29,762 nucleotides of DNA from contig JAGMDP010000104.1 in the NCBI GenBank assembly GCA_023128635.1, positions 1-29,762 of the forward strand. The letters are read 5' to 3'. Within the stretch, counting starts at the first letter, position 1. Every line of letters starts with the position of its first letter. This DNA comes from Candidatus Heimdallarchaeota archaeon (GTDB taxonomy: Archaea > Asgardarchaeota > Heimdallarchaeia > JABLTI01). The position numbers were made by a program, and so were the translations under genes. Positions 1 through 8,570 of the stretch are shown here, piece by piece. The notes beneath the pieces are model-generated. The model was not told the origin of the DNA. It searched no databases and saw only the letters and a program-made list of their open reading frames with translations.

Positions 1-434
1 GCAAATCGAACCTCTTTGATTTTCCCTTCTCTTACTAACTCATTCCAAGGACTAACATTTGCATAATGTTCTAGTTCAGTTATTACGACATTTTCTGTTC
101 CATCACATTCTTTTCCTATTGCATAGCTTACATCAAAGAGTAACTTTGTTGCTGATTCACCTGAAACAATAGTTTCTCCGGATGGTGCATTAAGAAATTC
201 TGCAACAGCTTCTCTTCCAGCCAAGACTGTTTCTTTAGCTTTTTGAGATTCATCAAAATTTGCTCCGATATTAGCGCTACAATCAATGCGTGCTTTAGCT
301 TCGGCTTTAGCAGCTCTTTCACATACGAGTGTTCCAGTTCCATTATCAAAAAAAGCTCTTTCTCTTCCGGTGAAATCTTTCACAGCTCGAGGGAACGCTG
401 CCCTAATTTTCTTAACTAAATCTTGGTCAAACAC
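1..434 (-). CDS. Class-V aminotransferase / cysteine desulfurase-like protein (N-terminal part, runs off window)
   Basis: The reading frame runs from a GTG at 434 to the window edge, giving about 144 residues of the N-terminus. An in-frame stop lies just upstream and an AAGGATG ribosome site precedes the GTG, so this start is well supported. The segments RAAFP, then FFDNGTGT, then VVITELEHYANVSPW match the order seen in the SufS-like, PLP-dependent class-V aminotransferase fold (the subfamily often labelled 'cysteine desulfurase-like'). In that family the His-Asn of the ExxHxANxxPW segment lies near the cofactor. The Schiff-base lysine and any catalytic cysteine lie outside the window, so true desulfurase activity cannot be judged. 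Family call firm, substrate unknown. Confidence 0.82.
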   Translation of the reverse strand, partial: MFDQDLVKKIRAAFPRAVKDFTGRERAFFDNGTGTLVCERAAKAEAKARIDCSANIGANFDESQKAKETVLAGREAVAEFLNAPSGETIVSGESATKLLFDVSYAIGKECDGTENVVITELEHYANVSPWNELVREGKIKEVRF

Positions 435-480
435 TTTTTTACATCCTTAAATGAGCATCATCTGATTCGTAACTCTATTA

Positions 481-493
481 GTATTATATTTTT
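481..493 (-). promoter_or_regulatory. TATA-like promoter for the aminotransferase gene
   Basis: On the minus strand the segment AAAAATATAATAC lies about 50 nt upstream of the GTG start at 434. That would put a transcription start near 455-460 and leave a short leader with the AAGGATG site. Position and composition fit an archaeal TATA box; this is inference. Confidence 0.35.
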
Positions 494-565
494 CCTATTT
501 GAGTGAAGTTGAGAATCTTAAAAATATATTACCGCCTCTATTATCATAGTTGATGCTATAACACG

Positions 566-573
566 TTTAAATA
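566..573 (+). promoter_or_regulatory. TATA box upstream of the AAR2 homologue
   Basis: TTTAAATA lies about 65 nt before the ATG at 636. With usual archaeal spacing transcription would begin near 595-600, giving a leader of about 40 nt that contains the strong GGAGGT ribosome site at about 623-628. Confidence 0.45.
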
Positions 574-635
574 CTAAATCAGCCTCAATTCACTGATTCA
601 CAACCTTTGACTCAGAGTCGAAGGAGGTAATCACT

Positions 636-1475
636 ATGTATGGCTATATAATCCTAAGAGATATTCCCAAAAAGGAAGCACAATTAGATGTAGCAATCTA
701 TAAGATAAAAGGTGGCTTCCGTGGTTTTGCCGAAGTGAAACCAGGCATTCATTATGTTTCCGTCAAAGATGACGGGCAGATGGTTGATGGTTTTTGGTGT
801 GAAGTTAGAGAAAATGATGCTATCATCAAACGCTACGATTATCAAAGTAAAAGCTTTGTCGACTGTGATGTCAAAGAACATTTCCATTACAAAGACATGG
901 CTGTCAGTGGTGCTATGAATCATACATTAATTCCAGTTATGAAAGCAAGTCACGTTGAAGTTCAATATTGGATTAATCTTACTTATCACCTGAAATTTGA
1001 AAACTCCCCATTTTCAATAAATAAAGAAGAACCAATGACTCCTCCTACTGATCTCCCTCCAAAAGAGTTGGAAGAATGGTATCTTACAACATTCAAATCA
1101 AGATTTGAACAAGCATTCCAAGATACTCACAATAGAGATATGTTCAGTTTCTTTGAAGAACTACAATTTACATTCATTTCTTATATTTTGTTTAAAGATG
1201 AAAAAGCATATGATCGCTATTTCTATCTAATTCAAGCAATATATAATGCAGGAGAAAGGAGTGTAACAAATGTGCCTGGTTTTTTCAGTGGTTTCTTTGA
1301 TATACTCCAGAAACATTTCGATACTATTAACGCTGAAGATTTAACTCCAGAAAATAGACTCATCGCTAATTTGAGTAATTTACTGGAAGATATGGAAGAT
1401 TCTGGTATTGAACCTTTAACAGAAAAAGCAAGGAACTTTAAAGAATACCTAGACAGAAGAGGAATACAAATCTAA
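636..1475 (+). CDS. AAR2: AAR2-family protein (homologue of the eukaryotic U5 snRNP assembly factor AAR2)
   Basis: A 279-residue protein collinear with the AAR2 family. The N-terminal domain carries FRG (28-30), PGIHYV (36-41) and GFW (52-54), matching FRG, PPGIHF and GFF of animal AAR2. YWINLTYHL (111-119) corresponds to KWISLTNFI. The C-terminal helical domain has EELQFTFISYILF (174-186), matching GELQFAFVCFLL, and LTEKARNFKEYL (261-272), matching LRKKAEKFQAHL. Human AAR2 is about 384 residues; the shortening is mostly in the linker between the two domains. In eukaryotes AAR2 holds Prp8 in the immature U5 snRNP. No Prp8 or other spliceosomal gene is visible here, so the archaeal role is unknown. 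The start is an ATG with a consensus GGAGGT site. The MFS gene follows in the same direction after 54 nt. Family match seen by eye against remembered sequences; function not inferable. Confidence 0.85.
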   Translation: MYGYIILRDIPKKEAQLDVAIYKIKGGFRGFAEVKPGIHYVSVKDDGQMVDGFWCEVRENDAIIKRYDYQSKSFVDCDVKEHFHYKDMAVSGAMNHTLIPVMKASHVEVQYWINLTYHLKFENSPFSINKEEPMTPPTDLPPKELEEWYLTTFKSRFEQAFQDTHNRDMFSFFEELQFTFISYILFKDEKAYDRYFYLIQAIYNAGERSVTNVPGFFSGFFDILQKHFDTINAEDLTPENRLIANLSNLLEDMEDSGIEPLTEKARNFKEYLDRRGIQI

Positions 1476-1529
1476 TTAAAATAATAGTCTACAATATATT
1501 AGATGTTCTAAAAATAAGGAAGGATAGTC

Positions 1530-2801
1530 TTGTTGGCAGAAAATGAGAAGCCAATTAAAGGATTGTTACGTGAAGCAACCTTAATTTTACTGGGTACATT
1601 AACAGTCATGATTGGTTCACCAATTTCCCCGGGATTATCAAAAATTACTGACCATTTTGATGGATTAATTGGTAATGCAGAATTTCTTACTAAATTTAGT
1701 TTAACAGTACCAGCTATTACTTTTGCGCTTTCTGCACTTCTTATTGGTTTTCTTATCGATAAGTGGGGTAGAAAACCTATTCTTATTAGTTCAGTAATTC
1801 TTTATGTTGTCGCTGGGTCCATGGGATTTTACGTTAACAATTTGTATGCTATTATCGTTAGTCGAGCTTTTCTTGGTATTGCTGCTGCTGGAAACATGAA
1901 CACAATTTTGACTTTGATCGGCGATTATTATGATGGAAAAAAACGAGAAAGAGTACTAGGATTTCAAGTTGCTACCGGAGCTTTAGCTTCTGTGGTTCTT
2001 GCTTTAATTGGTGGAGCTTTATTTGATATCCAATGGAATTACCCCTATTTGGTGTACTTGCTTCCAGCTATCCTATTACCTACAACAATTTTCATCCTAT
2101 ACGAACCCAAAAAGCAAGAACTGGGTGATGAACCCAACAAAGAAGCAAAGAGTCTAAATGTTGAAACAGAAGATACTGAGAATTCATGCTCAGTTGAAGG
2201 CTTAAGTACAAAATGGATTATAGCTATTTGTTATTTCTCAATTTTTGCTTTAATGTTTTTCTTTTATATTGGTCCTTCACAAATTTCATATCATATTGAT
2301 GATTTGGGTTTGGGATTATCTAGCTTTAAAGTAGGGATAATTATGGCTGCTGTTATGATTGCTGCGGCTTTAATAGGAGCGTTATATAATCAATTTAAGA
2401 AGTTTTTAAATTTCCATATAATATCATTACTCGGTTTTGGCTTGTTAGGAGTAGGATTTTTGATATTATCTTTTGCTAAAACTTTCGCAATTTTTCTAGT
2501 TGCAGCGCTAGTTGGGGGATTTGGTTTTGGTTTTCTCTTACCGAATTTTAGCTTGTATCTTGTGAGTAATACTACAGCTAAAAATCGAGGAAAAGTAGTG
2601 AGTGGATACAACACTATGTGGTATATTGGTGAATCCTTGTCACCTATAGTTTTCCAACCAATTATTTTAGTTACCAGTTATTCTGCTGTTTTCTTAATTG
2701 GTAGTATTGGATTTTTTGTTCTTCTAATAATTCCAATTACTTTATTGATTTTACACTATACAAAGAAAAATCTCACCCCAAAGCAATCAGAAAAGGTTTA
2801 G
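1530..2801 (+). CDS. Major facilitator superfamily transporter
   Basis: A 423-residue polytopic membrane protein with the expected 12-helix layout: six hydrophobic segments, a hydrophilic acidic central loop at about 190-225, then six more. The loop between helices 2 and 3 has GFLIDKWGRKP (residues about 71-81), the MFS motif A (GxLaDrxGrkp). It probably exports or imports a small solute by secondary transport; the substrate cannot be told, though multidrug-efflux-like members look similar. The start is TTG at 1530, with a second TTG at 1533; the AAGGAAGGA ribosome site at 1516-1524 supports either. It lies 54 nt after the AAR2 homologue and may be co-transcribed. It ends 6 nt from the stop of the convergent helicase gene. 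Confidence 0.88.
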   Translation: MLAENEKPIKGLLREATLILLGTLTVMIGSPISPGLSKITDHFDGLIGNAEFLTKFSLTVPAITFALSALLIGFLIDKWGRKPILISSVILYVVAGSMGFYVNNLYAIIVSRAFLGIAAAGNMNTILTLIGDYYDGKKRERVLGFQVATGALASVVLALIGGALFDIQWNYPYLVYLLPAILLPTTIFILYEPKKQELGDEPNKEAKSLNVETEDTENSCSVEGLSTKWIIAICYFSIFALMFFFYIGPSQISYHIDDLGLGLSSFKVGIIMAAVMIAAALIGALYNQFKKFLNFHIISLLGFGLLGVGFLILSFAKTFAIFLVAALVGGFGFGFLLPNFSLYLVSNTTAKNRGKVVSGYNTMWYIGESLSPIVFQPIILVTSYSAVFLIGSIGFFVLLIIPITLLILHYTKKNLTPKQSEKV

Positions 2802-2807
2802 GATATA

Positions 2808-4484
2808 TTATTCCGACTCTTTTTTCTCTTCTTCAACCACAAAATCCGGTTGTTCTTGTCCAGTAGCGTCAACAGAACCATCATCATAAATAGTCCAACC
2901 TGCTGAAGTCTTCAAGCTTTTAACTGACTCAAGGAATTGTTCAACTAGTTTTGTGTATTTCTCTTGCTCAGCAGTTTGATGATAAATAATTGTGATGTCT
3001 TCTTTCAAGTCTGATCGTGTGCTTCTAATACGACCCATAGCTTGTTCTCGAGCTTCAATTGAAAGGGTTGTTCCGAAATGAATGCATCTATCTGCTTCCG
3101 GTAAATCTGTTCCTTTTCTAATCAATCGTTCACTTGCGAAAAGTACTTTTACTTCCCCACTTTTGAAGCGTTTCAACTGCATGTTCTGAGATTCGCCACT
3201 CATTCTGCCATGAACAAACAGATTAGGAATTCCTTCCTTATCGAGTAAAGCGGAAAGGTGTTTAGTCATTTCCACAAATCGTAAGAAAACAATAACTGAA
3301 TTACCTTCTTCCTTTACGATTTTCTTAACCACTTGTATTAACCGAAGATCTTTTGGAGATATGTTAGTTGCCTTACCTTCCTTGAAAGCTAATTCAACTA
3401 ATTCTTTAACTTCTAGCCATTGAGAAGCTTTAAGTAACAAAGTATTTTTAATGCCTAAAACAAAACTTGAGAACTTTTGAAAAGTGTGCTCAAATAAGAA
3501 TTGTCTTGCTACAATTAAGTCAAGATAAGCACCAGCATTGATAATAAGATTCTTGAAGAAACCTTCCGAGCCTGCTTGAAAATTAGTGCCTTCGTAGGAC
3601 CTTTTCATAACATCATTAGCAAATAATAAAGTTCGATTAGAAGGTAGCATTTGACCACCAGAAAGACGTCGATACCCAGCTCTTAGGACTTTCTCAGTTT
3701 GAGACCGTAAAACCCTAAGTAATTTATCCATTTCCTTCCTCATATCATCAAAAACATAGAATCGCTTCAGTTTAATTGCTGGAGCATGTTCTTGGAAGTC
3801 GTCTCCTTTAGGATAAATAAATGCAATGTTCTTTTCTCCACCAAACATATCTTCTATGAATTTCAGTTTCCCTTTTTGAAGAATGGATGCTGTTAAACCT
3901 AAGAATTGATTTGATTCTTTGGCCATTAACCGATCAATAAGAGGAGCAAAATGCTTATTCATTCTAAAGCCTTCTCCTGCAATTGTTTGAGCTGTAACAT
4001 CCAGTATCTCATCAATTACAATAAATTCTACTTTATCGAAATCTTCTGGTCTGACTCGTCTTAGATGTGAAGAGCGAGCAAAGAGTGAATTCATTAATAA
4101 TGCTGGAGTGCCAAAAATAAATCTTGAAATTGCAAAGTGTTTTTGTGTTATTGAAGGTGGCAAACTTTGCCCTTCAGGTAAAAGGTATGAACTTCCATAT
4201 GAAGAAAAATCAGCCTGGCATACATCATGTAACTGATGTTTTAGCTTTCTATCAGGTGACAAGAACAGCACTTTTCCCTCAGGAGAAATGAGACCTTTTT
4301 TCAACAACTCAACAACAACCATGACAGCAACATTGGTTTTCCCCATGCCTGTTGGGAGTAATAAAACGGTGGATTTTTTCTTATCCTCGATGATGGATTT
4401 CAAGATGCTTTTCGCAGCATCTGTTTGGTAATCTCGAGGGGTAAAGGATAGCTCTTCAATGCATTCAAGAGTCAAATTAACCAC
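2808..4484 (-). CDS. Hef/FANCM-like superfamily 2 DNA helicase, nuclease domain absent
   Basis: A 558-residue SF2 helicase. Residues 15-20 form a Q-like motif (RDYQ). PTGMGKT (44-50) is Walker A, DEIL (158-161) sits at the DEAH/Walker B position, GLTAS (196-200) is motif III, and QAMGRIRSTR near 485 is motif VI. The roughly 150 residues between the two RecA domains are rich in helices and resemble the thumb insertion of archaeal Hef and eukaryotic FANCM/MPH1. These enzymes remodel stalled forks and branched DNA. Archaeal Hef usually continues into an XPF-type nuclease and HhH domains; here the protein stops after the helicase with an acidic tail. The histidine of DEAH is replaced by leucine (DEIL). 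It could instead belong to a related SF2 group, so the Hef label is inference. Confidence 0.78.
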   Translation of the reverse strand: MVNLTLECIEELSFTPRDYQTDAAKSILKSIIEDKKKSTVLLLPTGMGKTNVAVMVVVELLKKGLISPEGKVLFLSPDRKLKHQLHDVCQADFSSYGSSYLLPEGQSLPPSITQKHFAISRFIFGTPALLMNSLFARSSHLRRVRPEDFDKVEFIVIDEILDVTAQTIAGEGFRMNKHFAPLIDRLMAKESNQFLGLTASILQKGKLKFIEDMFGGEKNIAFIYPKGDDFQEHAPAIKLKRFYVFDDMRKEMDKLLRVLRSQTEKVLRAGYRRLSGGQMLPSNRTLLFANDVMKRSYEGTNFQAGSEGFFKNLIINAGAYLDLIVARQFLFEHTFQKFSSFVLGIKNTLLLKASQWLEVKELVELAFKEGKATNISPKDLRLIQVVKKIVKEEGNSVIVFLRFVEMTKHLSALLDKEGIPNLFVHGRMSGESQNMQLKRFKSGEVKVLFASERLIRKGTDLPEADRCIHFGTTLSIEAREQAMGRIRSTRSDLKEDITIIYHQTAEQEKYTKLVEQFLESVKSLKTSAGWTIYDDGSVDATGQEQPDFVVEEEKKESE

Positions 4485-4616
4485 GTTCTTTGCTTTTTTC
4501 TTAGTATGTGAGTTTTGCCAACTTCAACTAAAAAAGATTAACTATTATTCTCTAAGGTTTTAATAGAAAAATAACTTATATTACTATTTTTTTGTTATTG
4601 CAAAAAGAAAAGAGGG

Positions 4617-4638
4617 ATTGGGTTAGTGAAAACCCAAT
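4617..4638 (-). terminator. Hairpin terminator after tldE
   Basis: ATTGGGTT (4617-4624) pairs perfectly with AACCCAAT (4631-4638) around a 6-nt loop, 12 nt past the tldE stop. On the minus strand it is followed by a pyrimidine-rich run (CCCTCTTTTCTTTTT). It fits the end of the tldD-tldE transcript. Confidence 0.6.
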
Positions 4639-4649
4639 TAAAAACTATT

Positions 4650-5990
4650 TCAACAAACAAATTTGATCTTATCCATAACGATGTATGGAACTAACCAGCT
4701 TTGATTTCCTCGAAGTGGTACTTGCTCTTTACTAATTCCAGTAATAGTATTCAAATTGGAGAAGATATTTCCGACCGCAGTGATTTCTCGCAATGTGTCT
4801 TTTATTTCTCCTTTTTCAATCAATTGAGCACCTTTTAGAACGGCAGAGAAATCTCCGGAAATTGGATCGGGTGCAGCACTTATTCTATTAACAAGAATTC
4901 CATGATCGATTTCCGAGATTAAATCTTTATAGGATTTTGTGCCTGGCAATATATTGAGATTAGTAGTCCAAATGTTTGGAATATTTCGATAGCTCCCAGC
5001 AGCATGACCAGTACTTTCCAAGCCTTCCTTGTTTGCTGTAAAAGTATCATAGAGAACACCTGTGAAAACACCTTTGTCAACAAGGTTGTATTTCTTATGT
5101 GGAACTCCTTCTCGATCAAAAGAAGAGCTAGCGGTTTCTGCTTTCATGGTTCCATCGTCAACTATAGAGAGATCATCAACTGCAATTTTATCTCCTAATT
5201 TATCTTGTAAGAAGCTAGATCCAGCTTGTATTTGAGTAGCTGTAGATGCTAAAACTAACAACCAAAATAGATCAGTAACAGCATCAGGTGTTAAGACAGC
5301 AGGACCTTCGAAAGATTCAGTTTTTTGTGCATTAAGATTTCGTAGAACTTTCTTAGCAAAATCGTTAGCTGTGTATTCAATATCGATATCACTTACTTTA
5401 GCAACAGAATCAAAACAGTAATCAAAAGAACCAATATCCTTTCCATCAACTGCCATACCAAAAAGCATCCAGCTGAAAATGGATTTTGTCTCAGATATGT
5501 TGATACCATTTGAATTTGCAAGTGCACTATCTCTAATTACTGAAGAGAAAGTTCCAGAATCAACAGTAACACGTGAATCATGTTCAATGGTTTTTTCTAA
5601 CAAATTTTTGCTATAGGTAATTGTATCATCCATAGAAAAGGATTCAATCGCTTTATCATACATCTCAGGGACTTTAGTGATCTTTTGTTTTGCTGAGAGG
5701 TAATAATTGTCTTCGGGAGGAGTGACTTTTGCGATAGCAAGAGCTTCTTTTAATGAATCCTCAATTTTAATTTTATCTAGGGAGTTTGAGCTAGCAAAAC
5801 CTAGAGCTTTATTCTTCAAAACTCGAATACCAATGCCATCAATGATACTTGCAAGGGCTGATTTCATATTGTTGTGTTCAAAGTTTACAGTTTTGTTTCG
5901 AATCTTTTGAGCAAAAAATTCAACTTCATCAGCGCCCATTTTTAGGGCTTTATCAACAAAAGGCTCAATTATGGCTAAAATGTCAGACAT
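4650..5990 (-). CDS. tldE: TldE/PmbA-type subunit of the TldD/TldE metallopeptidase
   Basis: A 446-residue member of the PmbA/TldE family. It shares the N-terminal fold with its partner (VEFFAQKIRNKTVNFEHN, then GIGIRVLKNKALGFASS at about residues 50-66) and has the C-terminal family signature DPISGDFSAVLKGAQLIEKG. It lacks the HExxxH zinc motif, as expected for the non-catalytic half of the heterodimer, which in bacteria cleaves unfolded peptides inside a closed cavity. It starts 1 nt after the tldD stop, so the two are translationally linked in an operon ordered tldD-tldE. In bacteria the pair trims microcin B17 precursor and degrades CcdA; no bacteriocin or toxin gene is seen here, so a general peptidase role is more likely. 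Confidence 0.92.
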   Translation of the reverse strand: MSDILAIIEPFVDKALKMGADEVEFFAQKIRNKTVNFEHNNMKSALASIIDGIGIRVLKNKALGFASSNSLDKIKIEDSLKEALAIAKVTPPEDNYYLSAKQKITKVPEMYDKAIESFSMDDTITYSKNLLEKTIEHDSRVTVDSGTFSSVIRDSALANSNGINISETKSIFSWMLFGMAVDGKDIGSFDYCFDSVAKVSDIDIEYTANDFAKKVLRNLNAQKTESFEGPAVLTPDAVTDLFWLLVLASTATQIQAGSSFLQDKLGDKIAVDDLSIVDDGTMKAETASSSFDREGVPHKKYNLVDKGVFTGVLYDTFTANKEGLESTGHAAGSYRNIPNIWTTNLNILPGTKSYKDLISEIDHGILVNRISAAPDPISGDFSAVLKGAQLIEKGEIKDTLREITAVGNIFSNLNTITGISKEQVPLRGNQSWLVPYIVMDKIKFVC

Positions 5991-5991
5991 T

Positions 5992-7380
5992 TCATTTACC
6001 TCCTACATCACCAGAAACTAAAGCAATTGCCTTAGTAGGTCCACCGCCACCATCAACTTTGGCAGCTTGCCACTTACCGCAGTGACCACTACCCATATCC
6101 AGTTTCCAATCTTTTCCAATTCCGGTTACTGATTGTAAAACCTCGAATGCGTCACCAGATATGGTTACATTTTTCACAAGACCATTGAGTTCTCCATTTT
6201 TGATTTCATATGCCTCAGATATTGAAAACATAAATTCAGCAGTACTATCTGCTTGTCCTCCTCCTGGTTGGGCAAGTAAATAACCGAATTTAACATCTTC
6301 AAGAAGTTCTTCTTTTGTGAAATCTCCGGGTTCAAGGTAAGTGTTTCTCATTCTAATCAATGGTTCAACATCATATTCCCAGGCTCTTTCGTTTCCTGTC
6401 GGTTTTACTCCGAAATGATGTGCAGTGTATCGACTGTGAAGGAATGATTTCATAATTCCTTTTTTGATGATCACTGTTTTCTCACTCTTAACTCCAGCAT
6501 CATCTACAGCTAACCATCCACCAGCAGTTTCTTGTTCTCCAGTATCAACCATTGTAACTAATTCACTGCCTACTTTTTTGCCTATTTTTCCTTTAGCAGC
6601 ACTACCAGCAAGCACAAAATCACTTTCAACTGTGTGACCTATGGCTTCGTGACTAATTATTCCTACAACTGAGGGCTCCATTATAACTGTCTGTTTCCCA
6701 CCTTTTGCTAATGGAGCATCAAGTAAAGCAATTGATTTTTCTGCTGCTGCTTTCACCATATCCTCTGGCGTGAATTTCTTGAAAATTTCCCATCCACCAG
6801 TCATTCCACTGACTGAATAAAACGGCATCATTTTACCTGCTTCAGCAGCAGTTGCTTGGACATAGAAATCTGGTCTACTATCAAACAATTCAACGTCAGT
6901 TCCATCGGAATTCATTATTATACGGTGGTTAGTTGGTTCTCGTAAGAAAACCATTGATCCTTTTATTTTCTCATCTGTTTCACGAAGCAATTTATCGGTA
7001 TTCATTACTAAATTGACTCGCTCTTCAATACTATGATTTGCGAGAGGATCTTTGCCAATGGATTTAAATGTTCCAGTAACAGGTTTTATTGGTGCGAGTT
7101 CTATTTTCTCCTTCATACTTGGAGCTAAATTCTTAGCAGCTGCAACAGCGTTTTTCAGCGTTTCTTTGACTGCTTTATTGTTTAATTCGCTGGTGCTTCC
7201 ATATCCCCAAGCGCCTTCAACTAGAACTCTTATACCTATTCCTGCAAAATCATCGACAATCGATCTTTGAAGTCGTCCTTTATCTGCTCGAACTTCGATT
7301 TTTTTTCTCTGATGGTATCGTGCTTCCACGTGCACGCCATCCGGTCTATTATCGATAGCAATTTTCAGTAAATCTCTCAT
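5992..7380 (-). CDS. tldD: TldD zinc metallopeptidase (catalytic subunit)
   Basis: A 462-residue TldD-family protein. HEAIGH at residues 244-249 is the HExxxH zinc motif, and the cysteine near residue 434 (GSGHCGKWQ) is in the position of the third zinc ligand. The family motif GIGIRVLVEGAWGYGSTS lies near residues 47-64 and the glycine-rich QPGGGQADSTAEFMF segment is intact. It should form a heterodimer with the adjacent TldE and hydrolyse short or unfolded peptides in the cytosol. The start is an ATG at 7380 preceded by AGGATGA. It is first in a two-gene operon and diverges from the APH-type kinase gene. Confidence 0.94.
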   Translation of the reverse strand: MRDLLKIAIDNRPDGVHVEARYHQRKKIEVRADKGRLQRSIVDDFAGIGIRVLVEGAWGYGSTSELNNKAVKETLKNAVAAAKNLAPSMKEKIELAPIKPVTGTFKSIGKDPLANHSIEERVNLVMNTDKLLRETDEKIKGSMVFLREPTNHRIIMNSDGTDVELFDSRPDFYVQATAAEAGKMMPFYSVSGMTGGWEIFKKFTPEDMVKAAAEKSIALLDAPLAKGGKQTVIMEPSVVGIISHEAIGHTVESDFVLAGSAAKGKIGKKVGSELVTMVDTGEQETAGGWLAVDDAGVKSEKTVIIKKGIMKSFLHSRYTAHHFGVKPTGNERAWEYDVEPLIRMRNTYLEPGDFTKEELLEDVKFGYLLAQPGGGQADSTAEFMFSISEAYEIKNGELNGLVKNVTISGDAFEVLQSVTGIGKDWKLDMGSGHCGKWQAAKVDGGGGPTKAIALVSGDVGGK

Positions 7381-7547
7381 AAAGAATTCATCCTAAAACT
7401 TCTATGTGTGTTTCTCTTTTAAGATTAACTCACAATATGATTTGCTAAGAAAAACTAATCCACTGAAAGTGTTTTAATGAAGCAAATAGTATAATTATCT
7501 GAGTAAGAAAAATCAAACCTTATATGAATATATCTGGTGAACTTTTC

Positions 7548-8486
7548 ATGGACATCAAAGAAGCTCAGGTAGATGAGATATGCAAAAAGTGTAATTATGA
7601 TTACATAAGCTTTCAACTACTGGGAGCAGGAGCATTCAATTTAAATTACTTGTTAGAAACAAAGCAAGGAAAATTCGTTTTAAGAATTGAAAACAATAAT
7701 CAATATCAGAATTATAAAAAGCATGAATATGAAATTCTAAAAAGTCTAAATGGAAAATTTGGCCCGAAAGTCTACTTTTTTGATGACTCAAAGAAGATCA
7801 TTCCAACGGATTATCTCATAGAGGAGTTAATTGATTTTGGAGTACATCCTCCAGCAGAAGCATCTGATGAGTTTATTGAAACAATGGGTAAATGGTTTAG
7901 AAGGTTACATCTAATTAAAATAAAAATTGATGAAAGCAGTTATGATATAAAACGTTCATTTTCTTATAACTACAAGAAATATTCTAAAAACAAGCAAGTA
8001 CTAGAAAAGGAATACCTTGAAATAATTGAAAAATTATTTGAAGAAGGTTCAAAAATCATTGAAAAGAATAATATTATTTTTTCCAGAAGAAAGTATCACT
8101 CATTATTACATGGAGATCCATTTAGAACCAACATATTTTATAGTGAAAAATTGGTTAAATTGGTTGATTGGGAATTTTCCCATTATCAAATTAGGGAAAG
8201 AGAATTAGCTTCTTTTGTTTGGTATTATGATTTGGATGAGAAGAGGAAATTAGCATTTCTTAAACATGCAGGTTATCCATTAACTGATTTCGGAAGGAAA
8301 CAATTCGAAACGGTATACATTATCCGGTGTATTGAGATGCTTGTTTGGAGGGTTGAAAGATTAAGAATGATAAAAGAAGGTAAAGTAGAACGAATACTAA
8401 CAGATTCAGATTTTGAGGAAGTTATAGATGGAATGAGAGATGATATTCAAAAATTTGAAATCGCTCTAAAGAATCCGCTTCTATGA
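7548..8486 (+). CDS. Aminoglycoside phosphotransferase (APH)-family kinase
   Basis: A protein-kinase-like fold small-molecule kinase. In the longest frame (ATG at 7524, 320 residues) the N-lobe has GAGAFNLNYLLE (glycine loop, 34-45) and FVLRIE (52-56, ATP-binding region). The C-lobe has HGDPFRTN (196-203), the Brenner-type catalytic loop with Asp198 and Asn203, and DWEF (215-218) in place of DFG. I prefer the ATG at 7548 (312 residues) because GGTGA at 7536-7540 is well spaced from it, while 7524 has no ribosome site. Phosphorylated substrate unknown: members act on antibiotics, choline, homoserine or sugars, and an archaeal chromosomal copy is more likely metabolic than a resistance gene. 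Confidence 0.8.
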   Translation: MDIKEAQVDEICKKCNYDYISFQLLGAGAFNLNYLLETKQGKFVLRIENNNQYQNYKKHEYEILKSLNGKFGPKVYFFDDSKKIIPTDYLIEELIDFGVHPPAEASDEFIETMGKWFRRLHLIKIKIDESSYDIKRSFSYNYKKYSKNKQVLEKEYLEIIEKLFEEGSKIIEKNNIIFSRRKYHSLLHGDPFRTNIFYSEKLVKLVDWEFSHYQIRERELASFVWYYDLDEKRKLAFLKHAGYPLTDFGRKQFETVYIIRCIEMLVWRVERLRMIKEGKVERILTDSDFEEVIDGMRDDIQKFEIALKNPLL

Positions 8487-8570
8487 AAAAAGAAAATTTT
8501 TCCAGTGGAATACTAACCTAATTATACTAATGAAATCTTACCTACTTTGGTATTTTATGTGTGATTTCAA

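Noticed and set aside
128..349. A 73-codon minus-strand frame
   Set aside because: It overlaps the aminotransferase in another frame on the same strand; the aminotransferase frame carries conserved family motifs and a ribosome site.
636..2801. A spliceosome-like gene cluster around AAR2
   Set aside because: The neighbours are an aminotransferase, an MFS transporter and a helicase of Hef type; no Prp8, Sm/LSm or intron-encoded RT is present in the window.
4650..7380. A microcin/bacteriocin maturation locus based on TldD/TldE
   Set aside because: No precursor peptide, modification enzyme or exporter is adjacent; the MFS gene is 2.8 kb away and on the other strand.
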